Source: an uncultured Lachnospiraceae bacterium | GTDB taxonomy: Bacteria > Bacillota > Clostridia > Lachnospirales > Lachnospiraceae | Length of the DNA stretch: 64,000 bases | Direction of reading: 5' to 3' | NCBI GenBank assembly: GCA_910586205.1 | Contig: CAJUGD010000002.1 | Coordinates: 124,001-188,000 of the forward strand | Part shown: piece after piece, positions 26,449-35,654 of the stretch | How positions within the stretch are numbered: position 1 is the first letter of the stretch | How the letters are laid out: each line of letters opens with the position of its first letter | Notes under the pieces: model-generated | Told to the model about the DNA's origin: nothing | Databases searched by the model: none | What the model saw: the letters and a program-made list of their open reading frames with translations, nothing else | Made by a program: the position numbers and the translations under genes

Positions 26449-29400
26449 TTACAGCCTTCCAATATCAATCAGCGTCAGTTCTTCTGCCCTGTTTTCCAGG
26501 CTTGTAGCCAGGGCCTCTGCCGTGTCTAAGCTGGTCAGGACATGCACTCCTGTCTCAATGGCATTTCTGCGGATAATAAATCCGTCGCGGCTTCTCTCTG
26601 CCCCCTGCTGAGGAATGTCAATTACCAGATCCATCTCATGGCCCAGAATCAAATCCAGGATATTCGGCGATTCCTGCTCCAGCTTGCGCACAGCCAGCGC
26701 CTTTACCCCATGGTCATTCAATACCCTGGCTGTCCCTCTTGTTGCAAAGATCCGATACCCTGCATTCTGAAAGCGCCGGGCAATCTCCACTGCTGCCTCT
26801 TGTTCTGAATCCCGCACAGTGATCACCATATTTTTATGTTCAGGCAGCCGTATGCCCGCTCCCACAAATGCTTTGTAAAGGGCCTCATTAAAGGTTTTTG
26901 CAACCCCCAGGCACTCACCGGTAGACTTCATCTCCGGCCCCAGGCTGATATCTGCGCCGCGGATTTTCTCAAAAGAAAACACCGGCATTTTAATCGCAAT
27001 ATACTCGGATTTTTTCTGCAGTCCCGGCTCATATCCCAGCTCTTTTAAGGTATGTCCGCAGATCACCTGTGTGGCCAGCGGCACAATAGGAATGCCTGTC
27101 ACCTTGCTGATATAGGGAACGGTCCGTGATGACCGGGGATTCACCTCAATGATAAAAACCTCCTCCCCAGCCACGATAAACTGGATATTGATCATCCCCT
27201 TTACATGCAGCGCCCTTGCCAGCCTTTCTGTGTAATCAACCAGCTTCGCCTCAATCTGCGGAGTAATGCTGGGCGCCGGATATACGGAAATGCTGTCTCC
27301 GGAGTGGACTCCTGTCCGCTCAATATGCTCCATAATACCGGGAATCAGAATATCTTCCCCGTCACAGACCGCGTCCACCTCAATCTCTTTTCCCACAATG
27401 TATTTGTCCACCAGAATCGGATGATCCTGGGCAATCTGGTTGATAATGCCGATAAACTCATCTATGTCATGATCATTGATGCAGATCTGCATTCCCTGAC
27501 CGCCCAGCACATAGGAGGGGCGCACCAGCACCGGATAGCCCAGTTCCCCGGCTGCCTTTTTGGCTTCCTCCGCCGTAAACACCGTATGTCCTGCCGGCCT
27601 GGGAATCCGGCATTCTTCCAAAATACGGTCAAACAGCTCCCTGTCTTCTGCGGCATCCACATCCTCAGCCGCTGTTCCCAGAATCGGCACCCCCATTTTC
27701 ATCAGCGCTTCCGTCAGCTTGATGGCTGTCTGCCCGCCAAACTGCACCACCGCGCCGTCCGGCTTTTCCACATCCACAACAGACTCCACATCCTCCGGGG
27801 TTAACGGCTCAAAATACAGCTTATCCGCAATATCAAAATCTGTGCTCACGGTCTCCGGATTGTTGTTGATAATAATGGTTTCATAGCCTTCCCTGGCAAA
27901 CGCCCAGGTGCTGTGAACGGAACAAAAGTCAAACTCAATTCCCTGCCCGATACGGATTGGGCCGGATCCCAGCACCAAAACTTTCTTTTTCTGCTTCCCG
28001 CCATTCTCCTTTGCCTCACAGTTCCCGTCAAAGCAGGAATAATAATAAGGCGTCTCCGCCGCAAATTCCGCTGCACAGGTATCCACCATCTTATATGCTG
28101 CCCGGATTCCTGCCTCATAGCGCATACTCTTAATATCCTCTTGAGACATGCCCGTCAAACGGGCAATGATTGTATCCGGAAATTCCAGCCGTTTGGCCTC
28201 CCGCAAAAGCTCCGCAGTCAGCGGTTCTTTTTTAAGAGCCTGCTCCATGTCCACCAGCACGGCCAGCTTGTGAATAAACCAGCGGTCAATACGGGTAATC
28301 TCAAATATTTCGTCATATGAAATCCCCCGTCGAAGCGCCTCCGCAATAACCCATATCCGCCGATCATCCACCTTAGAAAGCTGTTCTTTTAAACCAGCCT
28401 CATCCAGTTCGCTGAAATCATACCCATCCAGGCCGTATACATGCTGCTCTAAGGATCGGATAGCCTTCATCAAGGCTCCCTCAAAGCTGGTACAGATGCT
28501 CATCACCTCTCCGGTGGCCTTCATCTGAGTGCCTAATGCTCTCTTCGCGCTGATAAATTTGTCAAAAGGAAGCCTGGGCATTTTCACCACACAGTAATCC
28601 AGCATAGGCTCAAAGCAGGCGCATGTCTTTTTTGTCACCGCATTTTTGATCTCGTCCAAAGTATAGCCCAGCGCGATCTTAGCCGCCACCTTGGCAATCG
28701 GATAGCCGGTCGCCTTGGAAGCCAGTGCCGAGGAACGGCTTACCCTGGGATTTACCTCAATCACACAGTATTCAAAGCTGTCCGGGTTTAGAGCATACTG
28801 CACATTGCAGCCTCCGGTGATTCCCAGTTCCGTAATAATATTCAATGCTGAGGTCCGAAGCATCTGATACTCCTTATCCCCCAGCGTCTGGGAAGGCGCC
28901 ACCACAATACTGTCACCTGTATGCACGCCTACCGGATCAATATTTTCCATATTGCAGACCGTTATGACATTGCCTGCCCCGTCCCGCATCACCTCATACT
29001 CAATCTCCTTCCAGCCGGCAATGCAGCGCTCTACAAGCACCTGGCCGACCCGTGACAGACGAAGCCCGTTCTCTAGGATCTCCCGGCACTGCTCCGGATT
29101 GCGGGCAATGCCTCCTCCGCTGCCCCCCAAAGTATAGGCGGGGCGCAGTACCACCGGATAGCCGATCTTGGCGGCAATCCTCAGCCCGTCCTCCACATCT
29201 TCCACAATGTCCGAAGGCGCCACCGGCTCATGGATCTTTTCCATTGTCTCTTTAAACAACTCCCGATCCTCGGCTTTCTTGATGGTTAGAGCCGTGGTTC
29301 CTATGAGACGCACCTGGTTCTCCTTTAAAAAGCCGGATTCCTCCAATTCCATGGCCAGATTCAGCCCTGCCTGTCCCCCTAATGTGGGCAGTATGCTGTC

Positions 29401-29649
29401 CGGCCGTTCCTTACATATCAGCTGCTCCACCACCTCTGCGGTCAGCGGTTCAATGTACACCTGGTCTGCAATATCCTTGTCTGTCATAATGGTAGCCGGA
29501 TTGGAGTTTAAGAGCACCACCTGAATGCCCTCCTCCTTAAGAGAACGGCATGCCTGTGTGCCCGCATAGTCAAACTCTGCTGCCTGTCCAATCACAATAG
29601 GGCCTGAGCCCAAAACCAGTACTTTTTTAATCTCCGGATTCTTCGGCAT
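26449..29649 (-). CDS. carB: Carbamoyl phosphate synthase large subunit
   Basis: A 1066-residue enzyme making carbamoyl phosphate from bicarbonate, ammonia and two ATP for arginine and pyrimidine synthesis. Two homologous ATP-grasp halves are seen, each opening with KVLVLGSGP(I)xIGQ (near residues 9 and 560), plus a C-terminal MGS-like allosteric domain starting near residue 930. The length is normal. Its start overlaps the carA stop as TAATG, so the two subunits are translationally coupled. Confidence 0.98.
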   Translation of the reverse strand: MPKNPEIKKVLVLGSGPIVIGQAAEFDYAGTQACRSLKEEGIQVVLLNSNPATIMTDKDIADQVYIEPLTAEVVEQLICKERPDSILPTLGGQAGLNLAMELEESGFLKENQVRLIGTTALTIKKAEDRELFKETMEKIHEPVAPSDIVEDVEDGLRIAAKIGYPVVLRPAYTLGGSGGGIARNPEQCREILENGLRLSRVGQVLVERCIAGWKEIEYEVMRDGAGNVITVCNMENIDPVGVHTGDSIVVAPSQTLGDKEYQMLRTSALNIITELGITGGCNVQYALNPDSFEYCVIEVNPRVSRSSALASKATGYPIAKVAAKIALGYTLDEIKNAVTKKTCACFEPMLDYCVVKMPRLPFDKFISAKRALGTQMKATGEVMSICTSFEGALMKAIRSLEQHVYGLDGYDFSELDEAGLKEQLSKVDDRRIWVIAEALRRGISYDEIFEITRIDRWFIHKLAVLVDMEQALKKEPLTAELLREAKRLEFPDTIIARLTGMSQEDIKSMRYEAGIRAAYKMVDTCAAEFAAETPYYYSCFDGNCEAKENGGKQKKKVLVLGSGPIRIGQGIEFDFCSVHSTWAFAREGYETIIINNNPETVSTDFDIADKLYFEPLTPEDVESVVDVEKPDGAVVQFGGQTAIKLTEALMKMGVPILGTAAEDVDAAEDRELFDRILEECRIPRPAGHTVFTAEEAKKAAGELGYPVLVRPSYVLGGQGMQICINDHDIDEFIGIINQIAQDHPILVDKYIVGKEIEVDAVCDGEDILIPGIMEHIERTGVHSGDSISVYPAPSITPQIEAKLVDYTERLARALHVKGMINIQFIVAGEEVFIIEVNPRSSRTVPYISKVTGIPIVPLATQVICGHTLKELGYEPGLQKKSEYIAIKMPVFSFEKIRGADISLGPEMKSTGECLGVAKTFNEALYKAFVGAGIRLPEHKNMVITVRDSEQEAAVEIARRFQNAGYRIFATRGTARVLNDHGVKALAVRKLEQESPNILDLILGHEMDLVIDIPQQGAERSRDGFIIRRNAIETGVHVLTSLDTAEALATSLENRAEELTLIDIGRL

Positions 29650-30782
29650 TATTCCTTCCCTCCCATCATCTCAATAAACCGGTCAAACAGATAACCTGAA
29701 TCCTGAGGCCCCGGACATGCCTCCGGATGGAACTGCACGGTAAAAATATTTTTTCCCACATACCGCAGCCCCTCATTGGTCCCATCGTTCACATTGACAA
29801 ATGCAGGAACCGCCACCTGTGGATCCAGGCTCTCTAAGCTCACTGCATAGCCATGGTTCTGAGAGGAAATGTACACCCGTCCGGCAGTCAGATCCTTCAC
29901 CGGATGATTCCCGCCGCGATGGCCGTATTTCAGTTTATAGGTATCCGCCCCAACTGCTAAAGCCATCAGCTGATGCCCCAGGCAAATGGCAAAAATCGGT
30001 ATTTCAGACTGGTAAAGCTTCCTAATCTCACCAATTATCTCCACATTCTCCTTGGGATCTCCGGGGCCGTTGGAAAGCATGATCCCATCCGGGTTTGCTG
30101 ACAGTATCTCATCTGCCGGGGTATCACAAGGATAGACCGTTACCTGGCACCCCCGCTCTGCCAAGGCATGTGCAATGTTTCTCTTGGCTCCCAGATCCAG
30201 AAGCGCTACCCGTTTCCCCTCGCCGGCGCGGCTTTCCACAGCGCCTTTTCTTCTGGCTGCGCCCGCAAAAGCTGTCTCATCTCCCGCCACCACATACTTT
30301 TCTCTGCAGGAAGCTGCCTTCACAACTCCTGTCACCTGGTAATTCTTTATTCTTTCAATCGGTTCTGCATAATCTTCATAAACATGAGTGGTGATCATGC
30401 CGTTCATGGTGCCTTTTTCTCTTAGGATTTTAGTGAGGGCTCTTGTATCAATACCGCTGATACCAGGAATATCATACTCTTTTAAGAAATGCTGAATCGT
30501 GTCCCCGCTTCGAAAATTACTGGGGATCCGAGATAATTCACGAACAATAAAACCATCCGGCCAAGGCTTGTCCGACTCCATATCCTCTCTGCAGATACCG
30601 TAATTGCCAATCAAGGGATAGGTCATCACGACTGCCTGACCTGCATAAGAAGGATCGGTAAGAACCTCCAGATAACCGGTCATAGATGTGTTAAATACAA
30701 TTTCACTGATAACTTCTCTGTCAGAACCAATGCTGCTCCCGCAGAATATGGTTCCGTCCTCCAATATGAGAAATGCTTTCAT
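29649..30782 (-). CDS. carA: Carbamoyl phosphate synthase small subunit
   Basis: A 377-residue glutamine amidotransferase subunit that supplies ammonia to CarB. The N-terminal CPSase domain (ILEDGTIFCGSSIG, MTGYLEVLTDPSYAGQ) is followed by a class I amidotransferase domain with catalytic Cys in FAICLGHQLMALA and the His/Glu pair in VQFHPEACPGP. The spacing from AAGGA to the start ATG is longer than usual, with no better site. A promoter and two small leader hairpins precede it. Confidence 0.98.
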   Translation of the reverse strand: MKAFLILEDGTIFCGSSIGSDREVISEIVFNTSMTGYLEVLTDPSYAGQAVVMTYPLIGNYGICREDMESDKPWPDGFIVRELSRIPSNFRSGDTIQHFLKEYDIPGISGIDTRALTKILREKGTMNGMITTHVYEDYAEPIERIKNYQVTGVVKAASCREKYVVAGDETAFAGAARRKGAVESRAGEGKRVALLDLGAKRNIAHALAERGCQVTVYPCDTPADEILSANPDGIMLSNGPGDPKENVEIIGEIRKLYQSEIPIFAICLGHQLMALAVGADTYKLKYGHRGGNHPVKDLTAGRVYISSQNHGYAVSLESLDPQVAVPAFVNVNDGTNEGLRYVGKNIFTVQFHPEACPGPQDSGYLFDRFIEMMGGKE

Positions 30783-30839
30783 AGGTAGGGAGCCATCCTT
30801 TCTTTATCCATTGTCATGAAAACTGTAAGCTGCACAGGA

Positions 30840-30884
30840 GCCTGATGAACACACTCCTTTCAGGCATCCGTAATTTGATACGGA
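30840..30884 (-). promoter_or_regulatory. Two hairpins in the carAB leader
   Basis: TCCGTA / TACGGA (30867-30884) and GCCTGA / TCAGGC (30840-30865) stand back to back just after the predicted transcription start. Neither is followed by a T run, so they are not plain terminators. They may bind a regulator or set mRNA structure before the poorly spaced carA ribosome site. Confidence 0.45.
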
Positions 30885-30904
30885 TTTTTGCCCAAATTGG
30901 TAAG

Positions 30905-30933
30905 ATTATACATGATTTCGTTTTAGATTTCAA
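30905..30933 (-). promoter_or_regulatory. Promoter of carAB
   Basis: -35 TTGAAA (30933-30928), 17-bp spacer, -10 TATAAT (30910-30905). The -35 lies inside the last codons of the fic gene. Confidence 0.7.
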
Positions 30934-31705
30934 GCAGTTCCTGAAAATTTCCTGCTCGCTTTTCTTCTCGCCTTATCCATTTCTCCCATGTCTTTATTGT
31001 CTGCTGACGCAAGAAAGCAAGGAGCGGCTCCAGCTCCTGATCCCGGTCCCATGCCTCCAGCGCCTCATAATACGCCTTTTTGTCCTCCTCATGGATAATA
31101 ACAGGCGGATGGTTATGAAGCACAAGAAAATAGTTCATTGCCAAACGCCCGGTACGGCCATTCCCGTCAGCAAAGGGATGGATATTCTCAAACTTCCCAT
31201 GGAAGTATGCTGCTGCTGGCAGCGCCTTGCTGTCAGGAATATCCGCAAGCTCATCTAACAGCTCCTGCATTTCTTCTTCCACATCCTCTGGCAGCGCCCC
31301 TATTTCTTCCCTTCCTATGACAAAATCATGACGCTTGTACTCCCCGGGACGTTCCCCTAACTGGTAACGTCTTGTATCATACGTACTCTGCGTCAGCTTC
31401 TCTTGAAGCTCCTTGATAAACGCTTCATCCATGGCGCGCCTTTCCTGAAATGCCAGAAGGAACAGCTCATAAGCATCCTTTCCGTTCCGTATCTCAAACA
31501 AGGTCCGCAAATCTCCGGTATACGAAGTCACTCCGTCATGCTCGAAAATTTCCCGGGTATCATGGTATGTGATCTTTTCATTCTCAATCTTCCCGGAATG
31601 ATAGGCAAATGCAATGCTGTGGCCGCTCAACACTTCTGCCAGCTCTGCATCTGTTTTGATCTCCCTGCTCTGCCATAAAACAACCGCTTTCTCATAATCG
31701 GTCAT
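30923..31705 (-). CDS. Fic family protein (putative AMP-transferase) with N-terminal inhibitory motif
   Basis: A 260-residue Fic-fold enzyme. The catalytic motif HPFADGNGRTGR (His176 to Arg187) is intact, and the flap region and helix bundle look normal. An inhibitory S-x-x-x-E-N motif is present at residues 37-42 (SGKIEN), ahead of the Fic core, as in class II Fic proteins that are held inactive by their own N-terminal helix. I chose the ATG at 31705 with AAAGGAGG upstream; longer frames are not supported. No antitoxin gene is adjacent, consistent with self-inhibition. The target protein is unknown. Confidence 0.9.
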   Translation of the reverse strand: MTDYEKAVVLWQSREIKTDAELAEVLSGHSIAFAYHSGKIENEKITYHDTREIFEHDGVTSYTGDLRTLFEIRNGKDAYELFLLAFQERRAMDEAFIKELQEKLTQSTYDTRRYQLGERPGEYKRHDFVIGREEIGALPEDVEEEMQELLDELADIPDSKALPAAAYFHGKFENIHPFADGNGRTGRLAMNYFLVLHNHPPVIIHEEDKKAYYEALEAWDRDQELEPLLAFLRQQTIKTWEKWIRREEKRAGNFQELLEI

Positions 31706-31798
31706 AACGCCCTCCTTTTTGGTATAAGGCTTCTTTGTCAGGCCTATTATACTATAAAAAAACCGTTTATGGAAAAAATATTTAATAAAACTAAAATA

Positions 31799-31827
31799 GA
31801 GCTGAAGTGTTTTTGACACAGCAGCTC
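31799..31827 (-). terminator. Terminator after the cell-wall-binding gene
   Basis: GAGCTG / CAGCTC outer stem with GTGT / ACAC inner stem (31827-31799), followed on the minus strand by T-rich sequence. It lies 76 bp downstream of the stop at 31903 and upstream of fic. Confidence 0.55.
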
Positions 31828-31902
31828 CATCTTTATTCCTTATATTGTTATATTAAGTTCATCTGATTTTTAGAAATCCGTCTGATAATTTTCCCTTAAC
31901 AA

Positions 31903-33214
31903 TCACTGAACTACTAACTGATCAAAACAGTATCCATATAAGGCCGTTCCCGAACCTGGCACAAAATATCCGGCAAAGGTTTTGTAAGGTATATATTCTC
32001 CTTTATTATCATAAACCATTACTGTTCCGGAAATCTTCAGCCGCCCGTTCTCCACGCTTGCCGTGCTGTTATCTAAATAACAGCTATTCATTGCACCAAA
32101 ATCACCAGTGCCGTCGCTCATATAATAATAAGTGGCATCCTGTTCATAAACAAATTCCTTGGCAAATGCCTCCATATCCCCGGCTGTAGCCGTTCCGAAC
32201 ATTTCCCTCAAAATTTCCTGCATGTCGGCTTTTTTCGCTTTGTTCCTTGAATCAAAATTACTTACGCTTACGGAGGAAACCCTGTAATCGTCACGCAAGC
32301 ACTCATAAACCCAAAGTGCGTGTGCTTTCTGTTGGGAAGTAATATTTTTATTTTTTACATTATAATCTGCTTTGACAGCTTCCTGATACTTATCACGATA
32401 TTCTTCCGTATACCAATAAGCACTTACCCGTTCAGTTATTGATGTCTGATGTATATCATCCAAAAATGATACCATCCACATGATCTGCTTATCAGATAAC
32501 GAAACCTCCGCAACCTCTATCTTTACACCGTTTCCATCCACACGAGAACCATCCGGCGTGGTGGCATTTACATACAAAGCCCCGTCGCTTCCAAAATAAT
32601 AAGCCTTCCCGCCAATCGTCCTCCATGAATTTGAAACCATGATTCCATTTTCATAATAATACCATTTTCCGTTTTGCTCTGTCCAGCCGTTCTGCACCGC
32701 CTGTGAGCTTCCGGCGCCTGTTACCTTAACCCCTGTTTCATCCACCGCAGATCCGTCCGGAGTTGTAGTCGCCGTATACATAGCCCCATACGGTACATTG
32801 CTATTCAGCGAATACAGCCACTTCTCCCGGTCGCTGCTGAAATAGTAATTCCCTACATTCCTTACAGGCTGGAAAAAATATTCTTTTCCGTCGATAGTCT
32901 GCCAGCCGGTCATCATTTTTCCGTTGGATGGATCCAGATAATACCAATATCCGTCCGCCCCGTCGTGATGCCAGCCTGTCTTCAGCTTCTTGTCGGATTC
33001 GTTGAAATAGTACCAATCCTCATTGGCATTCATAAACCAGCCGGAATACTTATTCCCTTGGGGATCCGTCAGGTAGATTGCCCCCCCCCTGATCTACAAT
33101 GGTTCCGTCCGGTAATGCCTGTGCCGCTCCAAAAGCAAAGCTGCTTCCGGTCAGCATCATGGCTGCTGACAGAGAGGCTGCTGTCAGGCTTTTTCTTAAC
33201 CTTCTGTTGCGCAT
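31903..33214 (-). CDS. Secreted cell-wall-binding repeat protein, frameshifted at a poly-G tract
   Basis: The gene starts at the ATG at 33214 with an N-terminal signal peptide (basic start, then SLSAAMMLTGSSFAFGAA). The coding-strand run of nine G (33081-33089) puts it out of frame, and it stops a few codons later; with eight G it would read through in frame into the open frame 33033-31903, giving 436 residues. The downstream part has choline/glucan-binding type repeats (DWYYFN, GYWYYLD, GKWYYYENG, GKAYYFGSDG) for wall attachment, then an unrecognised C-terminal domain of about 180 residues. The frame error may be phase variation, a fixed mutation or a sequencing error. Its own promoter precedes it. 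Confidence 0.8.
33081..33089 (-). repeat. Homopolymer tract of nine G (minus strand)
   Basis: A run of nine C on the plus strand lies about 125 bp inside the gene for the wall-binding protein. One base fewer restores the frame. Such tracts slip readily during replication. Confidence 0.85.
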
Positions 33215-33246
33215 AAAACTTCCTCCTTCATATTTTTTACTATTTC

Positions 33247-33275
33247 ATCATAGAAGAAATGTCACTATTTGTCAA
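33247..33275 (-). promoter_or_regulatory. Promoter of the cell-wall-binding gene
   Basis: -35 TTGACA (33275-33270), 17-bp spacer, -10 TATGAT (33252-33247), 33 bp before the signal-peptide ATG, with GGAGGAAG as the ribosome site. The near-consensus promoter argues that the frameshifted gene is still expressed. Confidence 0.65.
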
Positions 33276-33344
33276 TGCACAAAAAATCATATCCCCCAAA
33301 ACCACGGAATATATTTTCAATAATCACTTCCCATCGAGGTCTCT

Positions 33345-34619
33345 ATGAGCAAAACTATCTCAGCCGCTGCTGCCGATACTCCCTCTCAGGGTCTTTTACA
33401 GGTAAATGTGGTAAATATTGAAAATAATTTCCCCATCCGGAATGCCACAGTCTCTATCTCCTATACCGGCAGTCCTGACAGCACACTGGAAAAAGTCACC
33501 ACCAACAGCTCCGGGCAGACCGAACAGATCTCTCTTTCGGCTCCCCCTTTGGATTACAGCTTACAGCCTGGTGACGAGCGTCCTTATTCGGAATACAATC
33601 TGGAAATCTCCGCACCTGGCTTTAAGACCGCCTACATCTCCGGCACAGAGATTCTTCCTACTGCCACTGCCATCCAGCCTGTCCGCTTAGAGCCGGAAAG
33701 CGACACAGAGCCAGAAGAAAATCCCATTGTAATCCCGGAACATACCTTGTACGGCACCTATCCTCCGAAAATCGCTGAGCCGGAAATTCAGCCGGTAGGA
33801 GAAAGTGGTGAGATCGTTTTAAGCCGGGTGGTGGTGCCTCAGACCATTGTGGTTCATGACGGGGTTCCTACCGATTCCACGGCACAAAATTATTATGTTC
33901 CTTACCGGGATTATATTAAGAATGTGGCCTCCAGCGAGATCTATGCCACCTGGCCCCAGTCCACTATTACAGCCAATGTACTGGCCATCATGAGCTTTAC
34001 CTTAAACCGGGTATACACGGAACATTACAGAAACCGGGGATATGATTTTACCATCACATCCTCCACTGCTTTTGACCATAAATGGATCTATGGAAGAAAT
34101 ATTTACGAGAGCATTTCTGTGATTGTAGATGAGATTTTTGACAATTATCTTTCCCGGCCAGAGGTCAAGCAGCCGATTCTTACTCAGTACTGTGACGGCA
34201 GGCAGGTTCAATGCCTTCATCGGGGATGGATGACCCAATGGGGTTCCTGTGATTTAGGAGAACAGGGCTACAGCCCTATTGAGATCATCCGGAACTTTTA
34301 CGGAGACAGCATGTACATCAACACTGCCGAAGAAATCTCCGGAATCCCTGCCTCCTGGCCGGGCTACAACTTAAATCTGGGAACCTCCGGCCAAAAAGTC
34401 CGGCAGGTCCAAGAACAGCTAGCCGCCATTTCCAGCGTCTATTCCGCCATCCCCAAGATCATCCCTGACGGAATCTACGGCCCTGCCACAGCAGAGGCAG
34501 TCCGAACATTCCAGTCAGTATTCGGCCTGCCCCAAACGGGTGTCATAGATTTTGCCACCTGGTATAAAATCTCCCACATTTATGTAGCTGTCTCGGGAAT
34601 CGGGGAATTAAACCCTTAA
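33345..34619 (+). CDS. SpoIID-like domain and peptidoglycan-binding protein
   Basis: A 424-residue protein. Residues about 15-120 form a carboxypeptidase-regulatory/Ig-like beta domain (LLQVNVVNIENNFPIRNATVSIS). A linker rich in Pro and Glu and a region with SpoIID/LytB-like motifs (VPYRDYIKNVASSEI, LTQYCDGRQVQ, GSCDLGEQGYSPIEIIRNFYG) follow. The C-terminus is a PG_binding_1 domain (LNLGTSGQKVRQVQEQL to FQSVFGLPQTGVIDFATW). No signal peptide is visible, so it may act within the sporulating cell or be released by lysis; a role in cortex or spore-wall handling is inferred. GAGG precedes the ATG. Confidence 0.8.
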   Translation: MSKTISAAAADTPSQGLLQVNVVNIENNFPIRNATVSISYTGSPDSTLEKVTTNSSGQTEQISLSAPPLDYSLQPGDERPYSEYNLEISAPGFKTAYISGTEILPTATAIQPVRLEPESDTEPEENPIVIPEHTLYGTYPPKIAEPEIQPVGESGEIVLSRVVVPQTIVVHDGVPTDSTAQNYYVPYRDYIKNVASSEIYATWPQSTITANVLAIMSFTLNRVYTEHYRNRGYDFTITSSTAFDHKWIYGRNIYESISVIVDEIFDNYLSRPEVKQPILTQYCDGRQVQCLHRGWMTQWGSCDLGEQGYSPIEIIRNFYGDSMYINTAEEISGIPASWPGYNLNLGTSGQKVRQVQEQLAAISSVYSAIPKIIPDGIYGPATAEAVRTFQSVFGLPQTGVIDFATWYKISHIYVAVSGIGELNP

Positions 34620-34636
34620 GCTTCCCGCCGGTAAAT

Positions 34637-34668
34637 CAAATACCCCGCTGCAGACTGCGGGGTATTTG
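34637..34668. terminator. Bidirectional terminator hairpin
   Basis: CAAATACCCCGC (34637-34648) pairs with GCGGGGTATTTG (34657-34668) over an 8-base loop, between the convergent genes ending at 34619 and 34707. Short T runs flank it. Confidence 0.7.
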
Positions 34669-34706
34669 ACTTTTGCGAAAAAAATCTGCCTTCAAGTTCA
34701 GGCTCC

Positions 34707-35513
34707 TTAATCAATCCGCTCCTGGATCCACCTAAGCACATCTCCGACCACTTCGTCTTTACAGTACTCGTTAAAAATCTCATGGAACAGGTTTCCATAG
34801 ATCTTCATCTGTTTGTCTGTGGAAGACGCCTCCTTAAAGAACCGATAGGTATCCTCCACGCTCACCAATCCGTCCTTTTCCCCGTGAAGCATTAAAACCG
34901 GGTAGGCAAACGTGCTGACCTGCTTCTCAAACCAGGCAAGCCCGTCACAGAGCGCATAACAAAGTCCCGTGGTAAAAGTCTTTGTATTATATGGGTCCTT
35001 TCCATACCAATCCACTACAGCTTCCACGGAACACACACCGGATCCTAACTCATTGGGCAGCATGGTATGCACATCCAGCCCTTTCGGCACTCCGGTGATC
35101 AGGCCGCCGATATCAAAGGTCAGAGCCCCGCTTGTCACAATCCCCCGCAGCCTCTGATCCGGATACTTGGCCCCATATAAGGACACCGTAAAGCCTCCCA
35201 TACTGTGTCCGATCAGGAATACCGGAATATTCGGATTTTCCTCAATCGCCATATTCACTACCTGGTGCGTATCATCTAAAAGCTCATGAAAACTTGCATA
35301 AAAGGTTCTCTCACCCTCAGAGCGTCCGTGTCCCCGATGATCAAACCGATATGTGCTGATTCCTGCCTGATGAAACAGATCTGCAAAATAATCATACCGC
35401 CCCTGATGCTCACACAATCCATGAACAATCACTGCCGCTGCTTTTGCATGTTCCACAGTCTCCCTGTTGAAATAAAGCTGCGTGCCGTCAAAAGAAGAAA
35501 TCATTTCGCCCAT
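34707..35513 (-). CDS. Alpha/beta hydrolase (monoacylglycerol lipase-like)
   Basis: A 268-residue serine hydrolase of the Hydrolase_4 group. The catalytic triad is visible: nucleophile Ser in LIGHSMGGF (about residue 116), Asp in LMLHGEKDGLV, and His in GNLFHEIFNE. HGLCEHQGRYDYFA and FDHRGHGRSEG match lysophospholipase or monoacylglycerol lipase relatives. There is no signal peptide, so it is cytosolic. It is a monocistronic gene as far as can be seen; its natural ester substrate is not known. Confidence 0.9.
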   Translation of the reverse strand: MGEMISSFDGTQLYFNRETVEHAKAAAVIVHGLCEHQGRYDYFADLFHQAGISTYRFDHRGHGRSEGERTFYASFHELLDDTHQVVNMAIEENPNIPVFLIGHSMGGFTVSLYGAKYPDQRLRGIVTSGALTFDIGGLITGVPKGLDVHTMLPNELGSGVCSVEAVVDWYGKDPYNTKTFTTGLCYALCDGLAWFEKQVSTFAYPVLMLHGEKDGLVSVEDTYRFFKEASSTDKQMKIYGNLFHEIFNEYCKDEVVGDVLRWIQERID

Positions 35514-35654
35514 TTTGTAGCCCTCCTCACATATTCTGATACTACAAGTTTACCACAAATCCCCTGCCAGGTACAGCAAACTTTGTCTGATTTTTCATAT
35601 ATTTTCCCGGATTCTTACTAATCAAAGCATCAAAGCGCCAATACAGGCCTGCAT

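Noticed and set aside
30783..30898. PyrR-binding site and terminator in the carAB leader
   Set aside because: I could not find a convincing PyrR-loop consensus, and no T run follows the hairpins.
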